A DNA stretch of 64,000 nt from Candidatus Gastranaerophilales bacterium (GTDB lineage: Bacteria; Cyanobacteriota; Vampirovibrionia; Gastranaerophilales; Gastranaerophilaceae), in the NCBI GenBank assembly GCA_944324305.1, contig CALUVV010000008.1, forward strand, positions 62,001-126,000, written 5' to 3'. Positions 54,447 through 63,524 of the stretch are shown here, piece by piece. Position numbers and translations under genes: made by a program. The first letter of the stretch is position 1. The number at the start of each line of letters is the position of its first letter. The notes below the pieces were generated by a model, which was given only the letters and a program-made list of their open reading frames with translations, was not told the DNA's origin and made no database searches.

Positions 54447-56723
54447 TTATTTCAAAACTCCGTATGCTTCTGAAATTTCTTTAAAGATTTCTTCAAACTG
54501 TTTAGCTTGTTCGGCATTTGCAGCTTTGTCAGGATGATATTTTACGGCAAGCTGCCTGTATGCTGTTTTTATATCGGATGGTTTTAAATTATCACCTAAC
54601 TGTTGTTCTTTCGGAAGGTATTTATTTAAAATTTCTTTTGCACTGTCTTTTGAAAGATTTGATGATGGTGCTTTACCCCCGCCGAAGAAACGTCGTTTAA
54701 ATTCTTCGTAAAAATCTTCATCTGACCATATTCCCAGCCGTTTTTCCATATCTTTTAATTTAGCATTGAGAATTTTTCTTGTTTCATCAGAGTAAAAGTG
54801 AGGATATTCTACCAAATTATATTTTATAGCTCTATGAAGTGTAAATTCAGGTTGGAAATCAGAAACAACATCACCTATGCTTATTGCAATATCTTCAATT
54901 GCTCTATCTTCAATTTTAATTTTTTGCGCAATATCTTTGTCATGGCCTTTTCCAAATAACATATCAATAAATTCTGATTTTAAAATGTTATGATAAATCA
55001 TTTTTTGTTCAGGTACAATATTTCTTACAGACATAATCTTTGCACCGATTGCACGGAGTCTGATATTTTTCAAAAATTCCAGTTCTTTCGGGTCTTTTAC
55101 AACTTCATCAACTTTTGATAAATACTGTATTGCTTCATCCCAAAATGCGGATTGAACATCTTCATAGGCACCATTTTCATATTTATTTATGGATTGTTTC
55201 ATAACATATCTGATAATTTTTCCGTCGCCTTCTTTCATCTTGTTAATTACATCTGCAGATGAAAGGTTAAATTTTGTTCCTGCTTCCGCAATTACTTTTT
55301 TAACTTCAGAATTAGCGGTAAATGTTTCAAACGCTTCATTTAAAGGTTTTGCATTAATCATTTTGCTTATACCATCATACATTTGTTTCAATTCTGGTTT
55401 CAGCTTATTCTCAACTGTTATCATTTCATCTTTAAAAGCCTTGCTGAGCTGATCATCGGTTTTAATTTTTTCAATAACATTGACTGCATCTCCTCTCGCA
55501 TTTTGCTGAATTGCAAAATCAACAGCTGCCCTGTAGTATTTTTCATCACCGGTTCTTTTACCTGCAATTGTCAGACCGTCAATGATATGTGAATATTCTA
55601 CATCTTTAGGTGTATAGTGGGAAAACTTACGATTTGTGGTGCTTATAACAATATCAGCAAGAACTCGTTTGTCTTTTTCTGATCTCAAAGGAAGTTTAAA
55701 TTTTGAAAAATATGCTTCAATCATTTCATTCAGTTGTTTTAAAACTGTATCTTTATGAACAAATTCTGCACCGCCCTCTGTCTGTAAAGCTTCCAGCTGA
55801 CGCAAAATATCATATGCCTTTACGGTATTTTTATGATGATTTTCACTGAAAATTGTTGTATTCAAAAATTTCAGAAGCATATCTTCTTTCTTAAGAAGAT
55901 TTGTTTCTGATTTAATTAAAGCCGGGAAAGTATCATTTAAAAATAATGCTATCAATCTTTTTTCTTTTTCATCATTTTTGGCCCATAAAAGAGAAGTTTC
56001 CGACATCGGATTTGGTGCTTTACGCCAAAAAATATCTTTGTAAGTTTTACCTTGCTCTAACAATTGTTCATACAAATCATAACCACATTTTGAGCCTAAT
56101 ATTTCATTTAACACCTTTATAGATTCTTGATTTTCAAAAACATTTAGGAATTTCGGTTGAATAGTATCTTCAAACAATTGTTTTGATTTAAAATCACCAT
56201 TTACTTTGTATAAATTTCTAAATTCGTTATATAAAGGGGCAACTCTTTCAAAATTTGCATTTTTTGACCAATAAGATCGAAACCCCTTCTTTGGAAGAAA
56301 ATTGAACGATTTAATAAGAAGTTCTTCTTTCTTTACAGGATCTAATGCACCATTGGCAGCTTTTAATAAATCTTCAGAGACACAAGCAGGATTATCTATC
56401 AAATCTCGTTTCAATTGATAATCATATCCTAATATATCTGCAAATTCTTCGTTCCTGCCCCTTTTTAGCAAGGCTATCCGCACCGTTTTCAGCAGCTTCA
56501 ATAACTTTTGAGCCTCTTCCTTTATAAATTGCAGCCCCAACACCGATAGCGGCTAAAACTGCTGCTGCCAATAAAACTTTATTCCTTTGCTTTTTATCCT
56601 CTTTATCTTTTGCAGATGGTTCAAATGTGTCAAAAGTTTGTGTTAATTGAGGTTTAGCTTCGATTTGCCCCCCCCCCGAAAGGGTACACGAACTTGTTTA
56701 AAGGAATTAATTGACTCAATCAT
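54447..56723 (-). CDS. DnaJ-domain membrane protein with a G10 tract and a second frameshift
   Basis: Starts at ATG 56723 with GGAG upstream: MIESINSFKQVRVPF, then G10 (56668-56677). With 8 or 11 G the frame continues RGGQIEAKPQ and into a transmembrane helix (KVLLAAAVLAAIGVGAAIY). Near 56455-56470 the reading frame must change again by one base, at AAAAAGGGGCAGG, to enter the long open frame of almost 700 residues. That frame is helical with no known domain until a C-terminal J domain (YRQLAVKYHPDK with the HPD motif). The protein probably recruits a DnaK to the membrane. In the sequence as given it is not translatable from its start. Confidence 0.7.
56668..56677. repeat. C10 homopolymer near the start of the DnaJ-domain gene
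   Basis: Ten C on the top strand in the context TTG-C10-GAA. In-frame lengths for the upstream part are 8 or 11. Confidence 0.9.
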
Positions 56724-56811
56724 TAATTTTCTCCTGTAATTTTCCCATTATAATTTTATAAAAACAAAAAAAGAAAAATTTTGCGTTTATTAAAAATATT
56801 ATTAAGATATA

Positions 56812-58365
56812 CTAAACTTTAGTTTTCACTTTGGGCTGTCTAATCAATTTTTGATTTTCTTCAAGGCGTTTTTGGTTATAACCGTAACCCGCATAAATTG
56901 CAACACCCATTAAAAGCCATAACGGGAAATACAATGAAGAAGTTGTTAAAAATTTCATAGAATACACCATCAAACCGCCGCACGTAATTATACCCAGAAC
57001 AGGGAATAACGGAGAAAACGGGACTTTAAAAGGACGATGTCTGTCAGGATCTGTTTTTCTTAAAATTAAAACAGCGATACAGATTATTATAAATGATGTG
57101 AATGTTCCGAAGTTGCAAAGTTCCGCTGAAATATTCAAATCCATAAATAATGTGCAGATTATTACAACAATACCCGAAATCCAGGTTAAAACATGAGGAG
57201 TTCTGTATTTTTTATGAATAAGTCTTAAAGATTTCGGCAAAAATCTGTCCCTGCTCATTGCGTACAAAATTCTAGTTGTCCCGAGCTGGTAAATAAGAAT
57301 TACGGATGTCAAAGCGCACAAAGCACCTATTGAAATAAGCCCCGCAAACCAGTCTTTTCCAATAACACGCATAGCATGCGCAATCGGAGCCTGAGTATCA
57401 ATATGTCCTAAAGGCACGTTACCCGTTAAAACCAGAGCAACCGCAACATACATAACCGTACAGATTATTAATGTTCCGAGAATTGCAATAGGCAAATCTC
57501 TCTGGGGATTTTCGGTTTCTTCCGCAGTTGTAGATATCGCATCAAATCCGATATATGCAAAAAAGATTAAAAATGCACCCATAAAAACGCCTTCAAAACC
57601 GTTCGGAGCAAAAGGCGTCCAGTTTTCGGGCTTTACATAAAATGCGCCGACAACTATGAATGACAAAATCATAAACATATTAACGCCGACCATAATACTT
57701 GCAAATCTGGTAGATTCTTTTACGCCTTTAATAAGCAAAATCGTAAGCAGTAAAACAATTACCATTGCGGGTAAATTCACGGCAACAGGAATTTTATCAA
57801 ACAAATAAGGCATCTGCGTATGCGGATCAAGTCCGTATTTATCACAGAATGCAAACATATAGCGATAATCTGTTCTGAGCCATAACGGGAAATTTATAAC
57901 AAAGTCAGGTAATATATGCTTAAACCCTTTCAGAAATTGAACAAAATACCCTGTCCAGGCACATGCAACCGTAATATTTCCTATGGCATATTCAAGCATT
58001 AAAATCCAGCCGACCATCCACGCCATAAATTCACCCATTGTAGCGTAGGTATAAGTATAAGCACTTCCCGCAACAGGTATCATTGCAGCGATTTCAGAAT
58101 AACAAAGCGCAGAAAATACGCAGGCAATAGCCGCTAAAACCATTGATATTATAATCGCAGGCCCTGCTCCCGAACTTTCTGGACCGCCCTGAATTGCCGA
58201 ACCTATAATCGTGAAAATACCAGTTCCGACAACCGCGCCTATTCCAAGCACAATTAAGTCAAATACATTCAAAGTCTTTTTTAATTCTGACTTTTTACTT
58301 ACAGCTATTAATTCATCGGGGCTTTTTTTCTTTAAAGCATTAAATATTATATTTTTTAATTCCAT
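56812..58365 (-). CDS. APC family amino acid permease (first of two)
   Basis: 517 residues with about 12 membrane helices. LGIGAVVGTGIFTIIGSA in helix 1 and the helix 2-3 stretch CYSEIAAMIPVAGSAYTYTYA are typical of the cationic amino acid transporter branch of the APC superfamily. The neighbour at 58365 is a close paralog with the same layout, one base overlapping, so the pair arose by tandem duplication and is co-transcribed. Substrate unknown. Confidence 0.9.
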   Translation of the reverse strand: MELKNIIFNALKKKSPDELIAVSKKSELKKTLNVFDLIVLGIGAVVGTGIFTIIGSAIQGGPESSGAGPAIIISMVLAAIACVFSALCYSEIAAMIPVAGSAYTYTYATMGEFMAWMVGWILMLEYAIGNITVACAWTGYFVQFLKGFKHILPDFVINFPLWLRTDYRYMFAFCDKYGLDPHTQMPYLFDKIPVAVNLPAMVIVLLLTILLIKGVKESTRFASIMVGVNMFMILSFIVVGAFYVKPENWTPFAPNGFEGVFMGAFLIFFAYIGFDAISTTAEETENPQRDLPIAILGTLIICTVMYVAVALVLTGNVPLGHIDTQAPIAHAMRVIGKDWFAGLISIGALCALTSVILIYQLGTTRILYAMSRDRFLPKSLRLIHKKYRTPHVLTWISGIVVIICTLFMDLNISAELCNFGTFTSFIIICIAVLILRKTDPDRHRPFKVPFSPLFPVLGIITCGGLMVYSMKFLTTSSLYFPLWLLMGVAIYAGYGYNQKRLEENQKLIRQPKVKTKV

Positions 58366-59957
58366 TATTTCATCATTTCTTGTTTTTTAAGTTCTACTTT
58401 TTCGTTATGAATTTTGTTTTCGTTAAGTCTGTTTTTAACAAATCCGTATAAAAGATATATTATTGCTCCGACACCTAACCAGACAGGGAATAATAATGCA
58501 GAGCCTGACGGCTGCATTGATTTGTAAATCATAAGCCCCCCGCAGCATATTATGCCGAGCGCAGGTGTGACGGGTGAAAACGGAACCTTAAAAGGTCTCG
58601 GTCTTTCAGGATCGGTTTTTCGAAGGATTAATACCGCAACACAGACTATAATGAAAGAAGTAAATGTACCGTAATTACAAAGCTCTGCCGCTACATCAAG
58701 GTTTAAGGTCAGAATGCCGACAACAGCAAGTATTCCCACAGTCCATGTCAAAAGCGCAGGAGTTTTAAACTTTGGATGTAATTTTTGAAATCTTTGGGAA
58801 ATAAAATGATCTCTGCTCATTGCATACAGAATTCTTGTTGCTGCCATTTCAAGAACAAGCAATACTGAAGTTAAACCTGCCAGAGAGCCTATTGAAATCA
58901 AGCCTGCTGCCCAGTTCATATTAAACAAAGACATGCAATAAGCCATCGGGGCTTTTAAAAATCCCATTGGAACGGCTGTACTCGTATCCTGTAAACCTGT
59001 TAAAACAAGAGCAACAGAAACATATACAACAGTTGTGATTATTAATGAGCCTATAATACCTATCGGCAAATCTTTCTGCGGATTTTTACATTCTTCTGCC
59101 GCAGTTGCAAGAGCATCAAACCCGATATATGCAAAGAATATTAAAAATGCACCGGCAAATATACCCGCAGCACCGTTCGGAGCAAAAGGCGTCCAGTTTT
59201 CGGGTTTTACGAAAAACGCGCCGGCAACAACAAATAAAGCTATTACAGCAAGTTTTATAAATACCATTAAACCTGCCATTTTAGTAGAATCCTTAGTCCC
59301 CTTGACCAAAATCATCGTAATTAGCAAAACAATTACTATAGCAGGCAAATTAATACATATAGGAAGCCCGAACAAAGTCGGAATATGAACGGAAGCATCA
59401 GCCGCCGCAATTTTAGCGGCACTGAAAGCATCATTTACTAACCATACAGGCGGATGAGCAAGCCATGCCGGAAGCACTTTTTCAAACCCGCTTAAAAACT
59501 GTACAAAATGATTTGACCAGGCACACGCAACCGCAATAAACCCGATTGCGTACTCAAGCATTAATACCCAGCCTACCATCCATGCCGCAAACTCACCGAG
59601 AGTTGCAAATGTATATGTATAAGCACCGCCGGCAACAGGTATCATTGTTGCAAATTCGGAATAGCAAAGAGCCGAAAAAATACAAGCTATTGCGGCAATT
59701 ATCATAGAGATAACCAACGCAGGCCCTGCACCGAGAGCAGATCCGTCAGCACTTCCCGCAGCCGCAATACCGACAACCGCAAAAATTCCCGATCCGATAA
59801 TCGCGCCCACACCTAAAATAATCAGGTCAAAAACTCCGAGAGTTTTTTCCAGACCTTCTGCTTTAGCTTCTGCCAGCATCTCATCAGGATTTTTTATCCT
59901 TGTAACTGTCTTTAAAAAATTGCGAGTAAATGTCGCACGGTGAAATTTTTCAGCCAT
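58365..59957 (-). CDS. APC family amino acid permease (second of two)
   Basis: 530 residues, about 12 membrane helices. LGVGAIIGSGIFAVVGIAAAG and CYSEFATMIPVAGGAYTYTFA match the paralog at 56812, with a divergent loop near residue 170 (DAFSAAKIAAADASVH). It lies upstream in the operon, 14 bases downstream of glyQ. Likely amino acid uptake or exchange. Confidence 0.9.
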   Translation of the reverse strand: MAEKFHRATFTRNFLKTVTRIKNPDEMLAEAKAEGLEKTLGVFDLIILGVGAIIGSGIFAVVGIAAAGSADGSALGAGPALVISMIIAAIACIFSALCYSEFATMIPVAGGAYTYTFATLGEFAAWMVGWVLMLEYAIGFIAVACAWSNHFVQFLSGFEKVLPAWLAHPPVWLVNDAFSAAKIAAADASVHIPTLFGLPICINLPAIVIVLLITMILVKGTKDSTKMAGLMVFIKLAVIALFVVAGAFFVKPENWTPFAPNGAAGIFAGAFLIFFAYIGFDALATAAEECKNPQKDLPIGIIGSLIITTVVYVSVALVLTGLQDTSTAVPMGFLKAPMAYCMSLFNMNWAAGLISIGSLAGLTSVLLVLEMAATRILYAMSRDHFISQRFQKLHPKFKTPALLTWTVGILAVVGILTLNLDVAAELCNYGTFTSFIIVCVAVLILRKTDPERPRPFKVPFSPVTPALGIICCGGLMIYKSMQPSGSALLFPVWLGVGAIIYLLYGFVKNRLNENKIHNEKVELKKQEMMK

Positions 59958-59971
59958 TTATTTTCCTTATG

Positions 59972-60844
59972 TTATTTGCAAAGAGGAAATCCCATTTCTT
60001 CTCTTTGAGCTACGTATAATCTTGCAACGGCAGAAGCCATTGTTCTTACTCTGTTAATAAAGTTAATTCTTTCATCTTTACTGATTACTCCTCTGGCATC
60101 CAGAAGGTTGAAAGTATGCGAACATTTCAAAACGTAATCATAAGCAGGCAAAACAAGTTTTGCATTAATACAATTATCAACTTCTTTCTGGTATAAATCA
60201 AACATTGTAAACAAAGCTTTTGCATCACTTACTTCAAAATTATATTTAGATTGTTCAATTTCATTTTGAAGGAAAATTTCGCCGTATTTCAGCGTATCAT
60301 TCCACATAATGTCATAAACAGACTCTTTATTTTGCAAATACATAGCTATTCTTTCAAGCCCGTAAGTTAGCTCAAGCGCAACCGGTTTAACTTCTACGCC
60401 GCCTACCTGCTGAAAATACGTAAATTGTGTAATTTCCATGCCGTCAAGCCAAACTTCCCAGCCCACACCTGCGGCACCTAAAGTCGGGGATTCCCAGTTA
60501 TCTTCAACAAATCTTACGTCATGCTCTTTTAAATCTATCCCCATAGCTTCCAAACTCTTCAAATAAAGTTCCTGAGCATTGTCGGGTGAAGGCTTTAAAA
60601 TAACCTGAAATTGATAATAATGTCCAAGTCTGTTCGGATTTTCTCCGTATCTTGCATCAGTCGGTCTTCTGCACGGTTCAATCATTGCAGTATTCCAGGG
60701 TTCAGGACCCAATGAGCGCAAGAATGTTGCAGGGTTCATCGTAGAAGCACCTTTTTCAATATCATAAGGCTGTTGGATTATACAGCCGTAGTCTGACCAA
60801 AATTTTTGTAAATTAAAAACAAGTTCCTGAAAGTTTAAAGCCAT
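59972..60844 (-). CDS. glyQ: Glycyl-tRNA synthetase alpha subunit
   Basis: 290 residues from ATG 60844 (a further ATG lies four codons upstream). [38 protein letters not shown] and [22 protein letters not shown] are diagnostic of the alpha subunit of the tetrameric bacterial enzyme. The glyS beta-subunit gene is not next to it, so the two subunits are encoded apart. Confidence 0.96.
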   Translation of the reverse strand: MALNFQELVFNLQKFWSDYGCIIQQPYDIEKGASTMNPATFLRSLGPEPWNTAMIEPCRRPTDARYGENPNRLGHYYQFQVILKPSPDNAQELYLKSLEAMGIDLKEHDVRFVEDNWESPTLGAAGVGWEVWLDGMEITQFTYFQQVGGVEVKPVALELTYGLERIAMYLQNKESVYDIMWNDTLKYGEIFLQNEIEQSKYNFEVSDAKALFTMFDLYQKEVDNCINAKLVLPAYDYVLKCSHTFNLLDARGVISKDERINFINRVRTMASAVARLYVAQREEMGFPLCK

Positions 60845-60980
60845 AACATATTCCATATATTGTACTAATTACACTCATTTATACACATAGAGCCGCTCCG
60901 CTCAGACGTGCTTTTTTCATACTACGTCTAACATATTTAAAAAGCAATTATTATGTTAAAAATATTAAGCTGACAACATA

Positions 60981-61009
60981 TTGCATAATTAAGGCGGATA
61001 AATTATAAT
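60981..61009 (+). promoter_or_regulatory. Promoter of the prepilin gene at 61031
   Basis: TTGCAT, 17-base spacer, TATAAT, then AAAAAGGAGG before the ATG. Hexamers identical to the mlaE promoter. Confidence 0.7.
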
Positions 61010-61030
61010 TAATAAAAAAAGGAGGCTAAA

Positions 61031-61875
61031 ATGTTTGATATTGAAGCGTTAAGGATTGCCCCCCCCCCAGCACTACGTGCGTAGATACACCGGATAGACT
61101 GTTTAAGGGGCGCTTTTACAATTTTTCTAAAATTTTCAACCGGTTTTATTTTAAGCGCTGTTTGAAGGCTTTTACATTGGCTGAAGTTCTTGTTACTTTA
61201 GGTATTATCGGAATTGCTGCCGCTCTTACAATGCCGGCTCTGATTGCAAATTATAAGGAAAAAGTTCTGGTTTCACAGGTAAAAAAATCATATTCACAGA
61301 TGCAAAATGCTCTTAAGTTATATGCCGCAAAAAATGAATGTTCTGAAGTTGCTTGTATATCTGATACAAACGGAACAGATGAAGACATTACAAAAAAGCT
61401 TTTTGAATCATTCAATGGCGGAGTTTATTGTAATAACAATTCAAATAACAGAGAATGTAAAAATTACGGAATAAAGGCAAATACTCCGACAAGCAACGGT
61501 TCCGGGACAGCAGATTATGTAGATTCTTTTGTCAAACCGTTTTTCATTTCCCGTGACGGAGCAACATATAAAGCAAAACAATACAGCAGCTGTATAAGAG
61601 AAGCAACGTACGAAATAAAAGATGAAAATGGATTTACTGTAGATGAAGATGGTGACGGCATACCTGATACAGTGACAACAACCGTTGATCTTTGCGCCAT
61701 TATATATTTTGATGCAAACGGCTTAAAAGGACCTAATCAATTTGGGGCAGACGTTTATAGAATTGATATCAGAAGTAACGGTAAATTAGATCAGGGAAGT
61801 TACATTACTAAAACTTTGTCTAATGACAAATTATATTATACTCCGTATAACATCGGCGATAAAATTAATAAATAA
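61031..61875 (+). CDS. Type IV prepilin-like protein, leader frame broken by a 10-base C tract
   Basis: The start is ATG 61031 behind AAAAAGGAGG. The leader MFDIEALRI leads into GC10, then (with 8 or 11 C) a spacer of about 30 residues starting STTCVDTPDRLFKG before AFTLAEVLVTLGI. With 10 C a TAG follows five codons on. The mature part is about 235 residues, Cys-rich (NECSEVACIS, YCNNNSNNRECKN), with a short acidic Ca-site-like DEDGDGIPDT and the paralog motif DANGLKGPNQFGADVY. Inferred pilin or pseudopilin. Confidence 0.84.
61059..61068. repeat. C10 homopolymer in prepilin leader
   Basis: Ten C on the top strand in the context TTG-C10-AGC. In-frame lengths are 8 or 11. Confidence 0.9.
61069..61086. 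repeat. Short hairpin repeat beside the C tract
   Basis: AGCACTACGTGCGTAGATAC, stem CTACG/CGTAG with loop TG. It is the partner of 37185-37203, where both stem arms have changed together. Confidence 0.6.
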
Positions 61876-61937
61876 TTTCATAAATTATATACAAACTCTT
61901 CATATTGTGGTAATTTTAATCTAGGGAGAATAAGATT

Positions 61938-62453
61938 ATGGCAGATAAAATTATAATATTTTCAGGGAAACAGTATTCCGGTAAAGACACCGCCGCTAAA
62001 ATAATGCTTGCTAAAATGCCGGATTATAAAAGATGTGCAATGGGTGACATAATAAAATTAACTTACGGAGCTCAAAAAGGTTTGACATATGAAGAAATTG
62101 AACAAAATAAACCTTTATACAGACAGGATTTAATCAATCTCGGGAATTGGGGTCGTGCTCAAGACCCTGATTACTGGCTGAAAAAAATTATCGAACAAGA
62201 CGGTAATATTATGGTAACTGACGTACGTGTTCCGCATGAGTATGAGGTGTTTAAAAATGCCGGTGCAGTGTCGATAAGAGTTGAAGCATCAAGAGAAACA
62301 AGAGCTTCGAGAGGCGAGCTTATAGGAGAACATGATATTACCGAAACGGGATTAGACAATATCAAAGACTGGGATTATGTAATAGAAAATAATTCTGACT
62401 ATGAAGCATTAGTAAACGAAGTCGATAAAGTTATAAAAAAACTTAATTTCTAA
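61938..62453 (+). CDS. P-loop kinase resembling animal-type phosphomevalonate kinase
   Basis: 171 residues. P-loop FSGKQYSGKDTAAK. LYRQDLINLGNWGRAQDPDYW, MVTDVRVPHEYEVFKNAGA and GLDNIKDWDYVIENN match, from memory, the pattern of the phosphomevalonate kinase family first described in animals (RKDM...QADP...VSDTRR...LDNF.DWVIEN). Bacterial members may instead be nucleoside-monophosphate kinases. No mevalonate pathway gene is nearby. Start ATG behind AGGGAGAA. It overlaps the convergent prepilin gene by 11 bases. Confidence 0.7.
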   Translation: MADKIIIFSGKQYSGKDTAAKIMLAKMPDYKRCAMGDIIKLTYGAQKGLTYEEIEQNKPLYRQDLINLGNWGRAQDPDYWLKKIIEQDGNIMVTDVRVPHEYEVFKNAGAVSIRVEASRETRASRGELIGEHDITETGLDNIKDWDYVIENNSDYEALVNEVDKVIKKLNF

Positions 62454-63156
62454 TTCTCCGCGGGTAATCATCAGGAATAGTCCAGTTATTTATCTGGATA
62501 ATTGCAGTACAATAAAGGCCGCTGCCTGTATCACAGGAATATGAAGAACCTTTATAAAGCTGCTTTTTATCTCCTGTCCAAGAGCATTTATAAGGTTCCA
62601 TACCTTTGTTGTAATGATATGTCCAGGTATCGCTATCAGAAACGGGATAAAAATTAAAGGCAAATAAACATACACCAAGCCCCTCAGGACTATAACCTAT
62701 ACCATACATATCCATACATTTTTTAGGGTTAGACGGATAAAAATACCAGTCACGTGTAAAATCTGTTGCAGGTCTTAATGCGCTCCCATCCGGGAAATAA
62801 ACAAGAAATGCGCCGTCCGATAAAGTTTCTTTTTTTATTATTGTCATATAAGGAGCAATATACTTATTAAACCATTTTTCGGCTTTATTTGTTCCCTCTA
62901 TGGGATTTCCTTCTCCGTCAATTTCGGAATTTTTTAAGTCCTGATACCAATCGCGCTTATCACCATAATCAATCTCAGCCATTAATATTGCCTGATTAAT
63001 CGATGAATAAAACTTCTTTAATCTTGTCTCAACTACTCTATGGTTATGTTTTTGAATTAAAACAGGCAAAGTCATAGCAGATACCACGCCTATAATGCCT
63101 AATGTTATCAAAACTTCGGCAAGTGTAAATGCAGGTCTGAAACAGTATCTTAACAT
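62443..63156 (-). CDS. Type IV prepilin-like protein without a tract
   Basis: 237 residues. Leader MLRYCFRP then AFTLAEVLITLGI, with no C tract, so it is readable as it stands. It is a paralog of 17447-18129: VETRLKKFYSSINQAILMAE and the C-terminus CTAIIQINNWTIPDDYPR. Several cysteines (KKCMD, YKCSW, SYSCD) suggest disulfides outside the cell. It serves as an internal control that the tract is not needed for the family. Possible minor pilin. Confidence 0.87.
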   Translation of the reverse strand: MLRYCFRPAFTLAEVLITLGIIGVVSAMTLPVLIQKHNHRVVETRLKKFYSSINQAILMAEIDYGDKRDWYQDLKNSEIDGEGNPIEGTNKAEKWFNKYIAPYMTIIKKETLSDGAFLVYFPDGSALRPATDFTRDWYFYPSNPKKCMDMYGIGYSPEGLGVCLFAFNFYPVSDSDTWTYHYNKGMEPYKCSWTGDKKQLYKGSSYSCDTGSGLYCTAIIQINNWTIPDDYPRRIRN

Positions 63157-63257
63157 ATCTAAATTTCACTCCTTATTTATAGTTATATATCCTTATTTTT
63201 ACACATATATTCCCATAAGTCAATATTAGTATTTATTTTTATTAAAGGGAGGTAAAT

Positions 63258-63470
63258 ATGTCTGTAAAAGAAGATGTAAAAACTCTGCTTGCCCGTGAAG
63301 CTTTTACAATGACCAAATTAGCAGCTGAAATGACGAAAATATCAGGCAGAAAATATACAATGAAATCTATTTCCGATAAGCTTGCAAGAAAGACCCTCAA
63401 ATATGAGGAATTCATGCTGATTATCAGTATACTTAAATACAAAATAGAGTTAAAAAAGATTGAAAAATAA
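63258..63470 (+). CDS. Small helix-turn-helix-like protein, 70 residues
   Basis: It starts at ATG 63258 behind AAGGGAGG and is closed by a strong terminator. REAFTMTKLAAEMTKISGRKYTMKSISDKL and the following LKYEEFMLIISIL look like a small DNA-binding fold of the LLxREGLTLTxLA type seen in gut bacterial and phage proteins. Role unknown. Confidence 0.7.
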   Translation: MSVKEDVKTLLAREAFTMTKLAAEMTKISGRKYTMKSISDKLARKTLKYEEFMLIISILKYKIELKKIEK

Positions 63471-63478
63471 TCATGCAA

Positions 63479-63509
63479 AAAGCCTCCCTAAAAACGGGAG
63501 GCTTTTTTG
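63479..63509 (+). terminator. Terminator after the small gene at 63258
   Basis: AAAAAGCCTCCC/GGGAGGCTTTTTT with a 7-base loop, also usable for the convergent NarL-type gene. Confidence 0.85.
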
Positions 63510-63524
63510 TGAAAATAAAAATAA

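Noticed and set aside
5916-61068. C10 runs as plain assembly gap filler
   Set aside because: Not excluded, but not adopted: conserved TG/GA flanks, constant location in leaders and a constant required length (8 or 11) at all nine sites would be unlikely for gaps of random size. Raw reads are needed.
5268-61875. Diversity-generating retroelement acting on the pilins
   Set aside because: No reverse transcriptase, template repeat or adenine-biased variable region was found in the window.
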